NCBI GenBank assembly: GCA_027443745.1
Contig: DAIAZB010000123.1
Span: forward strand, 1 to 8,076
Source: Thiomonas sp.
Lineage (GTDB): Bacteria > Pseudomonadota > Gammaproteobacteria > Burkholderiales > Burkholderiaceae
DNA: 8,076 nucleotides
Direction of reading: 5' to 3'
Below are positions 1-6,919 of this stretch, in pieces. The translations under genes were made by a program, and so were the position numbers. The notes beneath the pieces are model-generated. The model ran no database searches, was not told the origin of the DNA, and saw only the letters and a list, made by a program, of their open reading frames with translations. How positions within the stretch are numbered: the first letter of the stretch is position 1; each line of letters opens with the position of its first letter.

Positions 1-551
1 GCTGGTGTCGCATGGCGCACGTTGTCGGCCATGATCTTGACCGCCTTGCCCTGCGACTCCTGCATCGCCTCCAGAGCCTGCGTGGTGAAGTTCATGAAGC
101 TTTGCATCAGGCTTGCCGCCGGACTCGAACTGTGGCTGCCACGCAAACTCGGGCCCGACCCAGCGTTTCCTCGCGCAGGGGGTTGCTTGCCGTTGTCGGC
201 CGCCATGGCCTCACGCAGGGCTTGCTGCACGCGCAACAGGCCATGGTTCATGGCATCGGCCAGTTCCGCCTGGGTGGCACCGGCAATTGCAGCCGATTGC
301 CGGGCATAGTCCCAGGCCCTCCGGCCGTTGGCCTGCGCTGGATTGTCGGACTGAATACGGATCCACTCTGGCACGTCACGCGCGGACACCGTGACACGCA
401 TGGCTTCGGCACCGTCGTGCGTGGCATCGCGCAGCAGCTGCAGATTGAGCCGAGCCAATTGATCGACACCACGCATGACCGCCTCGGCCATGCCGGCCAT
501 GGACTCCAACCCGGCCTTCTGCAACACCTGGATCTGCTCTCGGGTCTGCAT
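1..551 (-). CDS. Phasin family protein (PHA granule-associated), C-terminus cut by window edge
   Basis: Phasins coat polyhydroxyalkanoate (carbon storage) granules in the cytoplasm and control their size and number. Reading from the ATG at 551, 183 codons are open with no stop before the left edge, so the gene is partial. The N-terminus MQTREQIQVLQKAGLES, followed by GVDQLARLNLQ (residues 28-38), is the typical opening of the betaproteobacterial phasin domain (compare Ralstonia PhaP1). The chain is Ala/Gln/Met-rich and helical, with no signal peptide or membrane segment. A Gly/Ser/Pro-rich linker (about 121-146) separates the phasin domain from a second amphipathic helix with FMNFTTQALEAMQ (152-164). 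A GGGAGA ribosome site (558-563) lies 6 nt before the ATG and supports this start. The gene follows the potassium channel gene on the same strand after 242 bp containing its own likely promoters. The family is clear; which phasin paralogue it is cannot be told. Confidence 0.85.
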   Translation of the reverse strand, partial: MQTREQIQVLQKAGLESMAGMAEAVMRGVDQLARLNLQLLRDATHDGAEAMRVTVSARDVPEWIRIQSDNPAQANGRRAWDYARQSAAIAGATQAELADAMNHGLLRVQQALREAMAADNGKQPPARGNAGSGPSLRGSHSSSPAASLMQSFMNFTTQALEAMQESQGKAVKIMADNVRHATP

Positions 552-580
552 CGCCGTTCTCCCGGAAAAGGTGGAATGAC

Positions 581-603
581 GTCACCAGTATGCGCATGGT
601 GAC
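581..603. repeat. 7-9-7 inverted repeat over the phasin -10 region (operator candidate)
   Basis: GTCACCA at 581-587 and TGGTGAC at 597-603 are exact reverse complements separated by 9 bases. The dyad covers the proposed -10 hexamer (587-592). It lies at or upstream of the expected start of transcription, so it would act as DNA rather than as an RNA hairpin. A regulator bound here would block the promoter. The overlapping TGACGTCA (577-584) is an 8-bp palindrome. No specific regulator is recognised. Confidence 0.35.
587..592 (-). promoter_or_regulatory. Proposed -10 element of FNR-dependent phasin promoter
   Basis: On the minus strand this reads CATACT, matching TATAAT at 4 of 6 positions. 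It would place transcription start near 579-580, giving a leader of about 29 nt before the phasin ATG. The centre of the FNR-type site (620.5) is then 40.5-41.5 bases upstream, the spacing of class II FNR/CRP-type activated promoters. There is no recognisable -35 hexamer at the right distance, as expected when an activator replaces it. The call rests on spacing and sequence only. Confidence 0.5.
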
Positions 604-613
604 TCGGACGTCC

Positions 614-627
614 TTGATGAGCATCAA
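614..627 (-). promoter_or_regulatory. FNR/Anr-type binding site upstream of the phasin gene
   Basis: TTGAT-GAGC-ATCAA is an exact match to the FNR/Anr consensus TTGAT-N4-ATCAA. The flanking C/G pair (613 and 628) extends the dyad to 16 bp. FNR-family regulators carry an oxygen-labile iron-sulfur cluster and bind this site when oxygen is low; related Dnr/Nnr regulators use similar sites in response to NO. The site lies in the non-coding gap between the channel gene and the phasin, centred 69.5 bp before the phasin ATG and about 41 bp before the proposed transcription start. The second GCATCAAG copy at 646-653 repeats one half-site 25 bp away. Confidence 0.6.
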
Positions 628-680
628 GACTTGTTCTGGCCTTGCGCATCAAGCGGCATGCATGCGCTGCACACGCATCG

Positions 681-709
681 TTTATAGGCCGGTGGAGACC
701 CCAGCGCAA
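681..709 (-). promoter_or_regulatory. Sigma70-like promoter upstream of the phasin gene
   Basis: On the minus strand TTGCGC (704-709) and TATAAA (681-686) are separated by exactly 17 bases. The -10 matches TATAAT at 5 of 6 positions; the -35 keeps only TTG. Transcription would begin near 674 and run through the FNR-type site, giving a leader of about 123 nt. Binding at 614-627 could therefore block this upstream promoter while activating the nearer one. The region is non-coding in the annotated genes. Confidence 0.4.
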
Positions 710-793
710 GGACGAGTTGGCGGCATCACGGCAAAGCGCAGCGTGGGACCGTTGGAAGTGGGTCGCGCATGTCGCGCTGCCGCCCTTCAGCCT

Positions 794-2128
794 TCAGTTC
801 TGCGCGAACAGCAGCTTGGCGACCGTGTCGTTGTCGATGGGTTCTTCGAACAGCGTGCGCACCAGCAGGTCGCTGCCCAGCACTTGGGGTGCGAACAGCA
901 TGTCGGGCTGCACACGGCGGATCTTGGCCAGATGGCGGGCGTCGTTCACGCCGGCGATGGTCTTGACCCCTGGCGCCAATTCCTTCACCGCGAGCACGGC
1001 GAAGGCGTTCTCGGCGTCGTCGTCGCGCAGGGTGAGCACGACCTTGGCCAGGGGCACGCCAGCTTGCTCCAGAATCTCGTTGCGGGTGGCGTCGCCGACG
1101 ATGACGTCCGCGTCTTCCGGATAGGGCGAGGGTTTGCCGGGCGGGGCGATGATCGTCACCGGCACGTTGCGCCCCTGCAGCTCCTTCCATAACGTGTAGG
1201 CCAGACTCGAGACCCCGATGATGACGTAGTGATTGCGGCGAATTTCGCGGTGCATCCTGCCCTCCAGAGCACGTTTCAAGCTGCCGCCCACCAGCGGCCC
1301 GATGACCACCGACAGCGTGGTGGCGAAGATGGTGATGCCCAGCACGATCAGCGAGACGGTGTACATACGCGCCTCCACCGTTCGGGGCACGATGTCGCCA
1401 TAGCCCACCGTGGACATGGTCTCCACGGCGTAATAAAACGCCGTTGGCAGGCTGCGGATGGGTGGGGAGTAGCCAGTGCCGAACCAGAGGCTGCCGAGCA
1501 CGCCGTAAATGAGCAGGCTGCCGATGCCCAGCAGCGCGAACAGCGAACTCGCCGCCAGGCTGCTGCGGTTGAAGCGCCGGGCATAGACCGCGAGCACCAC
1601 GATGAGCAGCGCGGCGATGGCAAAGACGGCATTCGGCTTATGGGCTGACCACAGGGCCAGACCAGCCGACAGCAGCGCCAGCAACAGGGTGATGACCCAG
1701 GCGATGCGCGCGCGCAGCAACAGGCCGAAGGCCATGAGGATGAGACCCAGGCCGATGAACACCCGCGGAATGACGGTCAGATCGGCCAGACCGGCGATGG
1801 ACTCGGCGCCATGGTCGAACAGGCCATGCAGCGCCGCAAGCAGAGCGCCGAATTGCGGATGCACCTGCAAAACCCCGCTGACCGCCGCCAGCAGGGCCGC
1901 CAGCACCTGTGGCCCCTGCTCGCGCCAGAGGTTGAGCAACCAGCGCATGGCCGCGGCCACCCGCATGCGCACGCGGCGCAACCACCCAGGGCTGCGCTGG
2001 GGCGCGGGGTCGGGCGGCATGGCCGTCGTGCGGCCGTCCGGCGGCTTGGGCGGCGCTGCCTGCGTGTCCGGCTTCGGCTCGCCCCCCGGGGCGGGATCGG
2101 GGTCAAGCGTGGGCTCGGGCGGTGTCAT
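794..2128 (-). CDS. kch: Kch-type potassium channel with RCK (TrkA-N) domain
   Basis: This is an inner-membrane K+ channel subunit of 444 residues (E. coli Kch has 417). Residues 1-50 form a Pro/Asp-rich cytoplasmic tail. Hydrophobic segments follow at about 74-90, 121-139, 142-160, 167-182 and 191-212, then a pore helix and the selectivity filter TVGYGD (240-245) and a final helix (about 255-282). The C-terminal half is an RCK/TrkA-N Rossmann domain, starting HYVIIGVSSLA (300-310) with VIVGDATRNEILEQAGV (342-358), which normally gates the pore through a bound ligand. I start it at the ATG at 2128 because CAGGAG lies 6 nt before it; the open frame extends 27 codons further upstream without such a site. 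Six hydrophobic helices fit the voltage-gated type, but no strongly charged S4 is evident, so voltage sensing is uncertain. It lies 103 bp after the FAD dehydrogenase gene on the same strand and may be read from that operon. Confidence 0.88.
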   Translation of the reverse strand: MTPPEPTLDPDPAPGGEPKPDTQAAPPKPPDGRTTAMPPDPAPQRSPGWLRRVRMRVAAAMRWLLNLWREQGPQVLAALLAAVSGVLQVHPQFGALLAALHGLFDHGAESIAGLADLTVIPRVFIGLGLILMAFGLLLRARIAWVITLLLALLSAGLALWSAHKPNAVFAIAALLIVVLAVYARRFNRSSLAASSLFALLGIGSLLIYGVLGSLWFGTGYSPPIRSLPTAFYYAVETMSTVGYGDIVPRTVEARMYTVSLIVLGITIFATTLSVVIGPLVGGSLKRALEGRMHREIRRNHYVIIGVSSLAYTLWKELQGRNVPVTIIAPPGKPSPYPEDADVIVGDATRNEILEQAGVPLAKVVLTLRDDDAENAFAVLAVKELAPGVKTIAGVNDARHLAKIRRVQPDMLFAPQVLGSDLLVRTLFEEPIDNDTVAKLLFAQN

Positions 2129-2168
2129 CGACAACTCCTGGACGCAACACTTGCCGGAACGCAAGCGA

Positions 2169-2229
2169 CTGCCTGCGCGGCCTTCGCCCCGAGGCAGAAC
2201 CTGCGGCATGCGAACTGCCGGACCCCGGC
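2169..2229 (-). other. Weak inverted repeats between the dehydrogenase and channel genes
   Basis: The 103-bp gap 2129-2231 holds two modest dyads: GCCGG-ACC-CCGGC at 2217-2229, starting 3 bp after the dehydrogenase stop codon, and CTGCCT (2169-2174) pairing with AGGCAG (2192-2197) across 17 bases. Neither is followed by a T-run on the minus strand, so they are not convincing intrinsic terminators. They may pause RNA polymerase or protect the 3' end. I see no strong promoter for the channel gene in this gap. Confidence 0.25.
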
Positions 2230-2231
2230 GC

Positions 2232-3662
2232 TCATGGCCGGATCACCTTGCCCGGGTTCATCAGCCCGAGTGGGTCCAGCGCTGCCTTGATGGCACGCAT
2301 CAGGCCTAGCGCCACCGGACTTTTGTAGCGCTGCAGTTCCTCTGTCTTGAGCTGGCCGACGCCATGTTCGGCGGAAAAGCTGCCGCCGCAGGCTGCGGCG
2401 GCGTCGTGCACGATACGGTTGCAGGTCTCCTGGTGTTCAGCCAGAAACTGCGCCGCATCGCTCGCGATCGGCGCCTGCACGTTGTAGTGCAGGTTGCCGT
2501 CACCCAAATGCCCGAACACCACCAGACGCGCGCCGGGCAAGGCCTGGGTCACCAACTCGGCCGTGCTCTCGACGAAAGCCGCCATGTGCGAAATGGGCAC
2601 GGCGATGTCGTGCTTGATGTTCAGGCCCTCCTGGGCCTGGGCCAGCGGAATGTGTTCGCGCAGCGCCCACATGCCCTGCGCCTGTGCCAGGCTCTGGGCC
2701 ACGGCAACGTCGATCACCCTGTCGTGTTGAAGCGCCGCGCCGAGCACGGCCTCCAGACGAGCCTGGGCATGGGCCTCGCTTTCGTTGTCCGACAGCTCGA
2801 GCAACACACACCAGGGCGTGCGCAACTCCAGGGGCAGGCGCAGTTGCGGAAAATGGCGCTGCACCAGTTGCAGGCTGTGTGTGCTCATCAGCTCGAAAGC
2901 CGTGAGCCCGGCGCCCAGTGAAGCGCGCGCATCTTGCAGCAAATCCACTGCATCCTGCGCATGCGCCACCAGCACCAGCGCCGTGCACTGCGCCACCGGC
3001 TGCGCAAACAGCTGCAGACTGGCCGCGGTGATGATGCCCAGCGTGCCCTCGGCGCCGATGTACAGGTCGCGCAAGTCGTAGCCGGTGTTGTCCTTGCGCA
3101 GCGCGCTCAGACCGTTCCAGACCTCGCCCTGCGGTGTCACCACCTCGAGCCCGAGGCACAGCGCGCGGGCATTGCCGTAACGCAGCACCGCGGTGCCGCC
3201 GGCATTGGTAGAGAGCACGCCGCCAATGGTGGCGCTGCCCTCGGCGGCCAGGCTCAGCGGAAACAGCAGGCCGGCCTGTTGCGCGGCGTCTTGCACGTTT
3301 TGCAAGATGCAACCGGCCTCCGCCACCAGCACGCCGTCGGCCGCGGAAAGGTCGCGGATGCGGTTCAGGCGCTTGAGCGAGAGTAGCAGTTGCGAGCCGC
3401 TGGCGTCGGGCGTGGCGCCTCCCACCAGGCCGGTGTTGCCGCCCTGGGGGACGATGGGCACGCCATGGGCGGCGCAAAGCTGCACCACTTCGGCCACCTG
3501 CGCGGTGTCCGCCGGCAGCGCCAACGCCAGGGGTTTGCCGCGGTAGCGGCCACGCCAGTCGGTGGCATGGGGAGCAAGCTCTGCAGCCTGGTCAAGCACC
3601 TGGCTGGCCCCGAGCAGGGCGCGCATGGCGTTGAGAAAGCGGATGCTCTGCGCTGAGTTCAT
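2232..3662 (-). CDS. FAD-linked D-2-hydroxyacid dehydrogenase (GlcD / D-lactate / D-2-hydroxyglutarate family)
   Basis: This 476-residue flavoenzyme oxidises a D-2-hydroxyacid to the 2-oxoacid and passes electrons to a flavoprotein or quinone acceptor. The FAD-binding PCMH domain is clear: PQGGNTGLVGG (72-82), STNAGG (151-156) and GAEGTLGI (203-210). The C-terminal FAD-oxidase domain carries LREHIP (334-339), KHDIAVP (350-356), GHLGDGNLHYN (384-394) and AEHGVG (431-436); these histidines bind the catalytic metal in D-2-hydroxyglutarate dehydrogenase. It ends in NPGK (469-472). Length fits the family. The start at 3662 (MNSAQSIRF) overlaps the upstream stop codon as ATGA, which indicates translational coupling; 24 further open codons upstream lie inside the DUF2069 gene. 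No glcE or glcF partner is adjacent, so glycolate oxidase is unlikely. D-lactate and D-2-hydroxyglutarate are the main candidate substrates and cannot be separated by eye. Confidence 0.88.
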   Translation of the reverse strand: MNSAQSIRFLNAMRALLGASQVLDQAAELAPHATDWRGRYRGKPLALALPADTAQVAEVVQLCAAHGVPIVPQGGNTGLVGGATPDASGSQLLLSLKRLNRIRDLSAADGVLVAEAGCILQNVQDAAQQAGLLFPLSLAAEGSATIGGVLSTNAGGTAVLRYGNARALCLGLEVVTPQGEVWNGLSALRKDNTGYDLRDLYIGAEGTLGIITAASLQLFAQPVAQCTALVLVAHAQDAVDLLQDARASLGAGLTAFELMSTHSLQLVQRHFPQLRLPLELRTPWCVLLELSDNESEAHAQARLEAVLGAALQHDRVIDVAVAQSLAQAQGMWALREHIPLAQAQEGLNIKHDIAVPISHMAAFVESTAELVTQALPGARLVVFGHLGDGNLHYNVQAPIASDAAQFLAEHQETCNRIVHDAAAACGGSFSAEHGVGQLKTEELQRYKSPVALGLMRAIKAALDPLGLMNPGKVIRP

Positions 3663-4060
3663 GGCCGTGGCCTGCGCGCATGCGCCCGCAAGGTGACGGC
3701 CATCATGCCGAACGACGCCAGCGCCAGCGCGCATTCGACCCAGCCGAGTCGGCGCGACAGCGCCAGTGGGTCAGTCAGCCCGCGCACCACGCCCTCGGTG
3801 AGATAGAACCACACCAGCATGCTCATCCACTGGTAGGTGTAGAGCCGGCCGCGCCACATGCCGGGGGCGGCGACGAGCAGCGGCAACACCTTGAGCGCCA
3901 GCCAAGAGCCGCCGGGTCGCAGCGGTGCCCACCACAGCTCCCAGCCCAGGCACAGCAGCGCGAGCGCCACCCACAAAACCAGATTGGCGCGGCGCCATGC
4001 TGGCGCGGCGAACCGGCCATCGCCGGCTTGGGCATCGCCTTGGAGCGTGTGGGGATGCAT
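3659..4060 (-). CDS. DUF2069 family inner-membrane protein
   Basis: A 133-residue predicted inner-membrane protein of unknown function. After a short hydrophilic N-terminus it has four hydrophobic segments at about 25-41, 51-68, 74-95 and 106-124, ending in a basic tail (ARRPRP). The block YQWMSMLVWFYLTEGVVRG (76-94) is the recognisable DUF2069 signature. Its ATG is 9 bp after the wrbA stop codon and has only a poor ribosome site (GCGGGCG), so translation probably depends on ribosomes arriving from wrbA. Its stop overlaps the dehydrogenase start by ATGA. The tight packing suggests one transcript, wrbA to DUF2069 to dehydrogenase. The family assignment is from recognition; no molecular role is claimed. 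Confidence 0.8.
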   Translation of the reverse strand: MHPHTLQGDAQAGDGRFAAPAWRRANLVLWVALALLCLGWELWWAPLRPGGSWLALKVLPLLVAAPGMWRGRLYTYQWMSMLVWFYLTEGVVRGLTDPLALSRRLGWVECALALASFGMMAVTLRAHARRPRP

Positions 4061-4069
4061 CGCCCGCGC

Positions 4070-4681
<612 letters not shown>

Positions 4682-4683
4682 CT

Positions 4684-5898
4684 ATGCGCCCCCGTTACCG
4701 CCCGCCCGACCTGCCCCAAAGCCTGCGCTTGCTCATCAAGCGCTTCGGCCAGGAGCGCCTGGCGCAGACGGCCGGCAGCCTGACCTTCACCACGCTCATA
4801 TCCATGGTGCCGCTGCTGGCGGTCGGCTTGTCGCTGTTCACCGCCTTTCCCGCGTTCCATCGCATGCAGGACCACCTGCAGCAACAATTCGCCCATGCGC
4901 TGCTGCCGCAGGGCATCGCCGAGACCGTCTTTCGCTACCTCAACCAGTTCGCAGCCAAGGCCAAGGGCCTGGGCGCGGTGGGCGTGGCCGGGCTGGTGTT
5001 CCTGGCCACCTCGATGATGCTCACTGTGGACAAAGCGCTCAATGCCATCTGGCGCACGGCGCGGCTTCGGCCACTGGCGCAGCGCGTGCTGCTGTATTGG
5101 GCGGGGATCACCCTGGGGCCGCTGGTGCTGGGCGCCGGGTTGGCGGCGTCGGCGGCGCTGGTGGCCGCGCATCGCGGCTGGCTGCACCACATTCCCGGCG
5201 GCGCCGGCGTGCTGCTCACGCTGCTGTCGTGGGCGTTCATGGGTGGGGCCATCGGCGCGCTCTACCGCTTCGTGCCCAACACCGAGGTGAAGTGGCGCGA
5301 CGCCCTGGCCGGCGGCCTGTTCGCCGCCATCGGCTTCGATCTCGCCGGCCGTGCCTTCGCTTGGTATGTGGCCAGCGTTCCCACCTTCACGGCGGTGTAC
5401 GGCACCTTCGCCACCCTGCCGATATTTCTGATGTGGATTTACTGGAGCTGGATGGTGGTGCTGCTGGGCGCCATGCTGGCCGCCTTCCTGCCGCTGCTGC
5501 GGGTGCGCGCCCTGCCGCCCCAGGCCGTGGCCGGCGGCGACTTCCTGCTGGTGCTCAAACTGCTGCGCCAGCTTGCCGCCGCGCGCCTGGCGCCCCATGC
5601 CGGGCGCGAGACCCTGATCCTCGCCCGCAGTCTGCGCTGCGACCCGCTGCATCTGCAGCCCTTGCTGAATGCGCTGGAGGGCATCGGCTGGATCGGCAGG
5701 ATCACACCGGACGCGCACCATCGCTCGCTGCGCTGGGCCCTGCTGGTCGATCCGGCGCAAACTCCGATCGCCGCCCTGGTCGACGTACTCCTGCTGAACC
5801 ACGACGCCGCTGCCGAAGTCTCACCCATATTGGTCCACCTCGTCAGCGACGAGGAGCGCGCATTGACGCTGCAGCGGCTGCTGCAGGATAAGCCTTGA
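4684..5898 (+). CDS. yihY: YihY/UPF0761 family inner-membrane protein (BrkB-like; older name ribonuclease BN is wrong)
   Basis: An integral membrane protein of 404 residues; the family is widespread but its role is unsettled. Early members were misnamed tRNA-processing RNase BN. Hydrophobic segments lie at about 34-54, 97-114, 136-162, 175-195, 207-228 and 242-272. Family landmarks are AGSLTFTTLISMVPLLAV (30-47), MMLTVDKALNAIWR (111-124), LYRFVPNTEVKWRDALAGG (193-211) and YGTFATLPIFLMWIYWSW (239-256). Residues about 285-404 form a soluble, winged-helix-like cytoplasmic tail absent from the 290-residue E. coli protein; I believe this tail is common in betaproteobacterial members. I start at 4684 because the longer open frame runs back through wrbA antisense and offers no better ATG. 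No good ribosome site precedes 4684, so translation may be weak or the mRNA nearly leaderless. Confidence 0.87.
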   Translation: MRPRYRPPDLPQSLRLLIKRFGQERLAQTAGSLTFTTLISMVPLLAVGLSLFTAFPAFHRMQDHLQQQFAHALLPQGIAETVFRYLNQFAAKAKGLGAVGVAGLVFLATSMMLTVDKALNAIWRTARLRPLAQRVLLYWAGITLGPLVLGAGLAASAALVAAHRGWLHHIPGGAGVLLTLLSWAFMGGAIGALYRFVPNTEVKWRDALAGGLFAAIGFDLAGRAFAWYVASVPTFTAVYGTFATLPIFLMWIYWSWMVVLLGAMLAAFLPLLRVRALPPQAVAGGDFLLVLKLLRQLAAARLAPHAGRETLILARSLRCDPLHLQPLLNALEGIGWIGRITPDAHHRSLRWALLVDPAQTPIAALVDVLLLNHDAAAEVSPILVHLVSDEERALTLQRLLQDKP

Positions 5899-6051
5899 AC
5901 AAGCTGCGGCGACGACCATGTGGTGCCTGCGTCATTCCTGGCACGCACATCCGCAGAACAGCCATCGTGCGCAGCCGAAACCGCTGCGACAGTGCGCATC
6001 CAGCTCGATCGCCAGAAATCCGACATGACCCGATCACGCAGAGGAACAGGC

Positions 6052-6462
6052 ATGGACATCACCGTGTATCGCGCTGAAGCCCTAGCCCGCGAATGGCGGA
6101 GACTTCCGGCTTCCACCTACAACCTCGCCCGCACCTTGCAGGCGCGCAGCCCCAAGGGTGTGGCCTTCGTGCCCATTCGCCCCATGCAGGTGTTGGCCAT
6201 TCTCGACGCCACCGAATTCGTCTTTCTCGACAGCCGGTATAAGAGTTGGGTCATGCTTGCTTGGCAGGGTTTCCAGCCCAAGTCCCGCAGTGCGTTGGAC
6301 GAACCTGTTCCCTTCGAATGCGTGTCCTTCGAAGCGACCGCGCAGGAAGCCATGCTCCGTCTGGCGCGTGAGTTCCATCGCGCGCTCGAACAACTTGCTG
6401 CCAAGCAGCACATCGACGGCCCCGCCAAGGTGCTGAAGCTGACTGCGAAGCGGTCGGCCTAG
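6052..6462 (+). CDS. Conserved-looking hypothetical protein, 136 residues
   Basis: I do not recognise this protein. It is soluble, with no signal peptide or membrane segment, and mildly basic. Residues 1-33 look helical. A central beta-rich block, GVAFVPIRPMQVLAILDATEFVF (36-58) and YKSWVMLAWQGF (63-74), holds most of the hydrophobic and aromatic residues. A proline/acidic turn (DEPVPFE, 83-89) leads to an amphipathic helix (about 95-120) and a lysine-rich end. The start at 6052 follows AGAGGA by 6 nt; the frame is open 44 codons further upstream but lacks a ribosome site there. The 153-bp gap after yihY (5899-6051) contains no clear terminator or sigma70 promoter, so co-transcription with yihY is possible. 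Codon use matches the neighbours, and it converges on the cbbO-side genes. It is probably a real gene, function unknown. Confidence 0.7.
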   Translation: MDITVYRAEALAREWRRLPASTYNLARTLQARSPKGVAFVPIRPMQVLAILDATEFVFLDSRYKSWVMLAWQGFQPKSRSALDEPVPFECVSFEATAQEAMLRLAREFHRALEQLAAKQHIDGPAKVLKLTAKRSA

Positions 6463-6493
6463 CGCCTGTTCACGTTCTTTCTACACCCGCGTT

Positions 6494-6508
6494 ACCCCCA
6501 GCCGGGGT
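6494..6508. terminator. Short hairpin between convergent genes (weak terminator candidate)
   Basis: ACCCC-CAGCC-GGGGT forms a 5-bp GC-rich stem with a 5-nt loop in the 93-bp gap between the plus-strand 136-residue gene and the minus-strand 97-residue gene. A second dyad, GAGCAA (6511-6516) with TTGCTC (6542-6547), lies beside it. Neither strand has a T-run after the stem, so intrinsic termination is doubtful. Position between convergent stop codons is the main support. Confidence 0.25.
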
Positions 6509-6555
6509 GGGAGCAAGGCGCACGGAACAGCAAGCAGGCCATTGCTCGAAGCTGC

Positions 6556-6849
6556 CTACTCGTCTTCCCCCAACTCCGCGTCCCAACCCTGGTCCCGGGC
6601 GCGGGCAATGGCTCCTGCATAGGCGCGGGTGTGGCGCTCGGCGAGTTCGGTCGGCAGGCGACTGGGGAGGTTGCCGTACTGATCCCACTCCTTGTCGACC
6701 TTGTCCATCAACACCTGCATCTGGCCGAGGGTCCAGCCGGCGCAGTCTTGCGTCTCGGGGATGAAGCCGAACACCCGCGCGTCGAGCACCACGCGGCCGA
6801 GCTGGGTGATACCGTGTTTGTCCTGATCGAGGCCGACGTATTTGTCCAT
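6556..6849 (-). CDS. Small acidic hypothetical protein downstream of cbbO, 97 residues
   Basis: I do not recognise a named family. The protein is soluble and acidic, ending in AELGEDE, with no signal peptide or membrane helix. It starts MDKYVGLDQDKHGITQLGRVV, then FGFIPETQDCAGWTLGQMQVLM (27-48), which has its only cysteine (C36), followed by helices rich in charged residues (VDKEWDQYGNLPSRLP, 51-66, and a helix at about 68-88). The ATG at 6849 has AGGA 6 nt upstream. The frame is open back to 6948, but that would put the start inside the hairpin arm with no ribosome site. It follows the cbbO fragment by 120 bp on the same strand, so it may be the last gene of that operon. A role with CbbQO or Rubisco is inference from position only. 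Confidence 0.72.
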   Translation of the reverse strand: MDKYVGLDQDKHGITQLGRVVLDARVFGFIPETQDCAGWTLGQMQVLMDKVDKEWDQYGNLPSRLPTELAERHTRAYAGAIARARDQGWDAELGEDE

Positions 6850-6893
6850 GGGAATCCTGGAGGGGAATGCGCGAAGGATAGAGCACCGCAATC

Positions 6894-6919
6894 CATGGCA
6901 CCGCATGCGCGATGCCATG
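6894..6919. repeat. Alternative 7-bp inverted repeat overlapping the cbbO-distal hairpin
   Basis: CATGGCA (6894-6900) pairs exactly with TGCCATG (6913-6919). The 12-base loop contains the palindrome CGCATGCG (6902-6909). The right arm shares CATG (6916-6919) with the left arm of the 14-bp stem at 6916-6949, so the two folds exclude each other. This could be a switch, or simply a by-product of CATGC-rich sequence. Confidence 0.35.

Noticed and set aside
12..602. Long plus-strand open frame over the phasin region
   Set aside because: It is the complement of the phasin, whose minus-strand frame has a clear family signature and ribosome site. The plus-strand translation is compositionally odd and resembles nothing known.
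656..665. GCATGCATGC palindrome in the phasin upstream region
   Set aside because: A simple alternating palindrome of 10 bases that does not line up with either proposed promoter. No known regulator motif was matched.
5939..5954. Possible sigma54 promoter (TGGCAC followed by GC) upstream of the 136-residue gene
   Set aside because: The GG-to-GC spacing is one base too long and the TTGC part of the -12 element is absent.
5895..6077. 60-codon plus-strand frame after yihY
   Set aside because: It starts at a TTG overlapping the yihY stop without a ribosome site, overlaps the better-supported 6052 gene, and has an Arg/His-rich non-protein-like translation.
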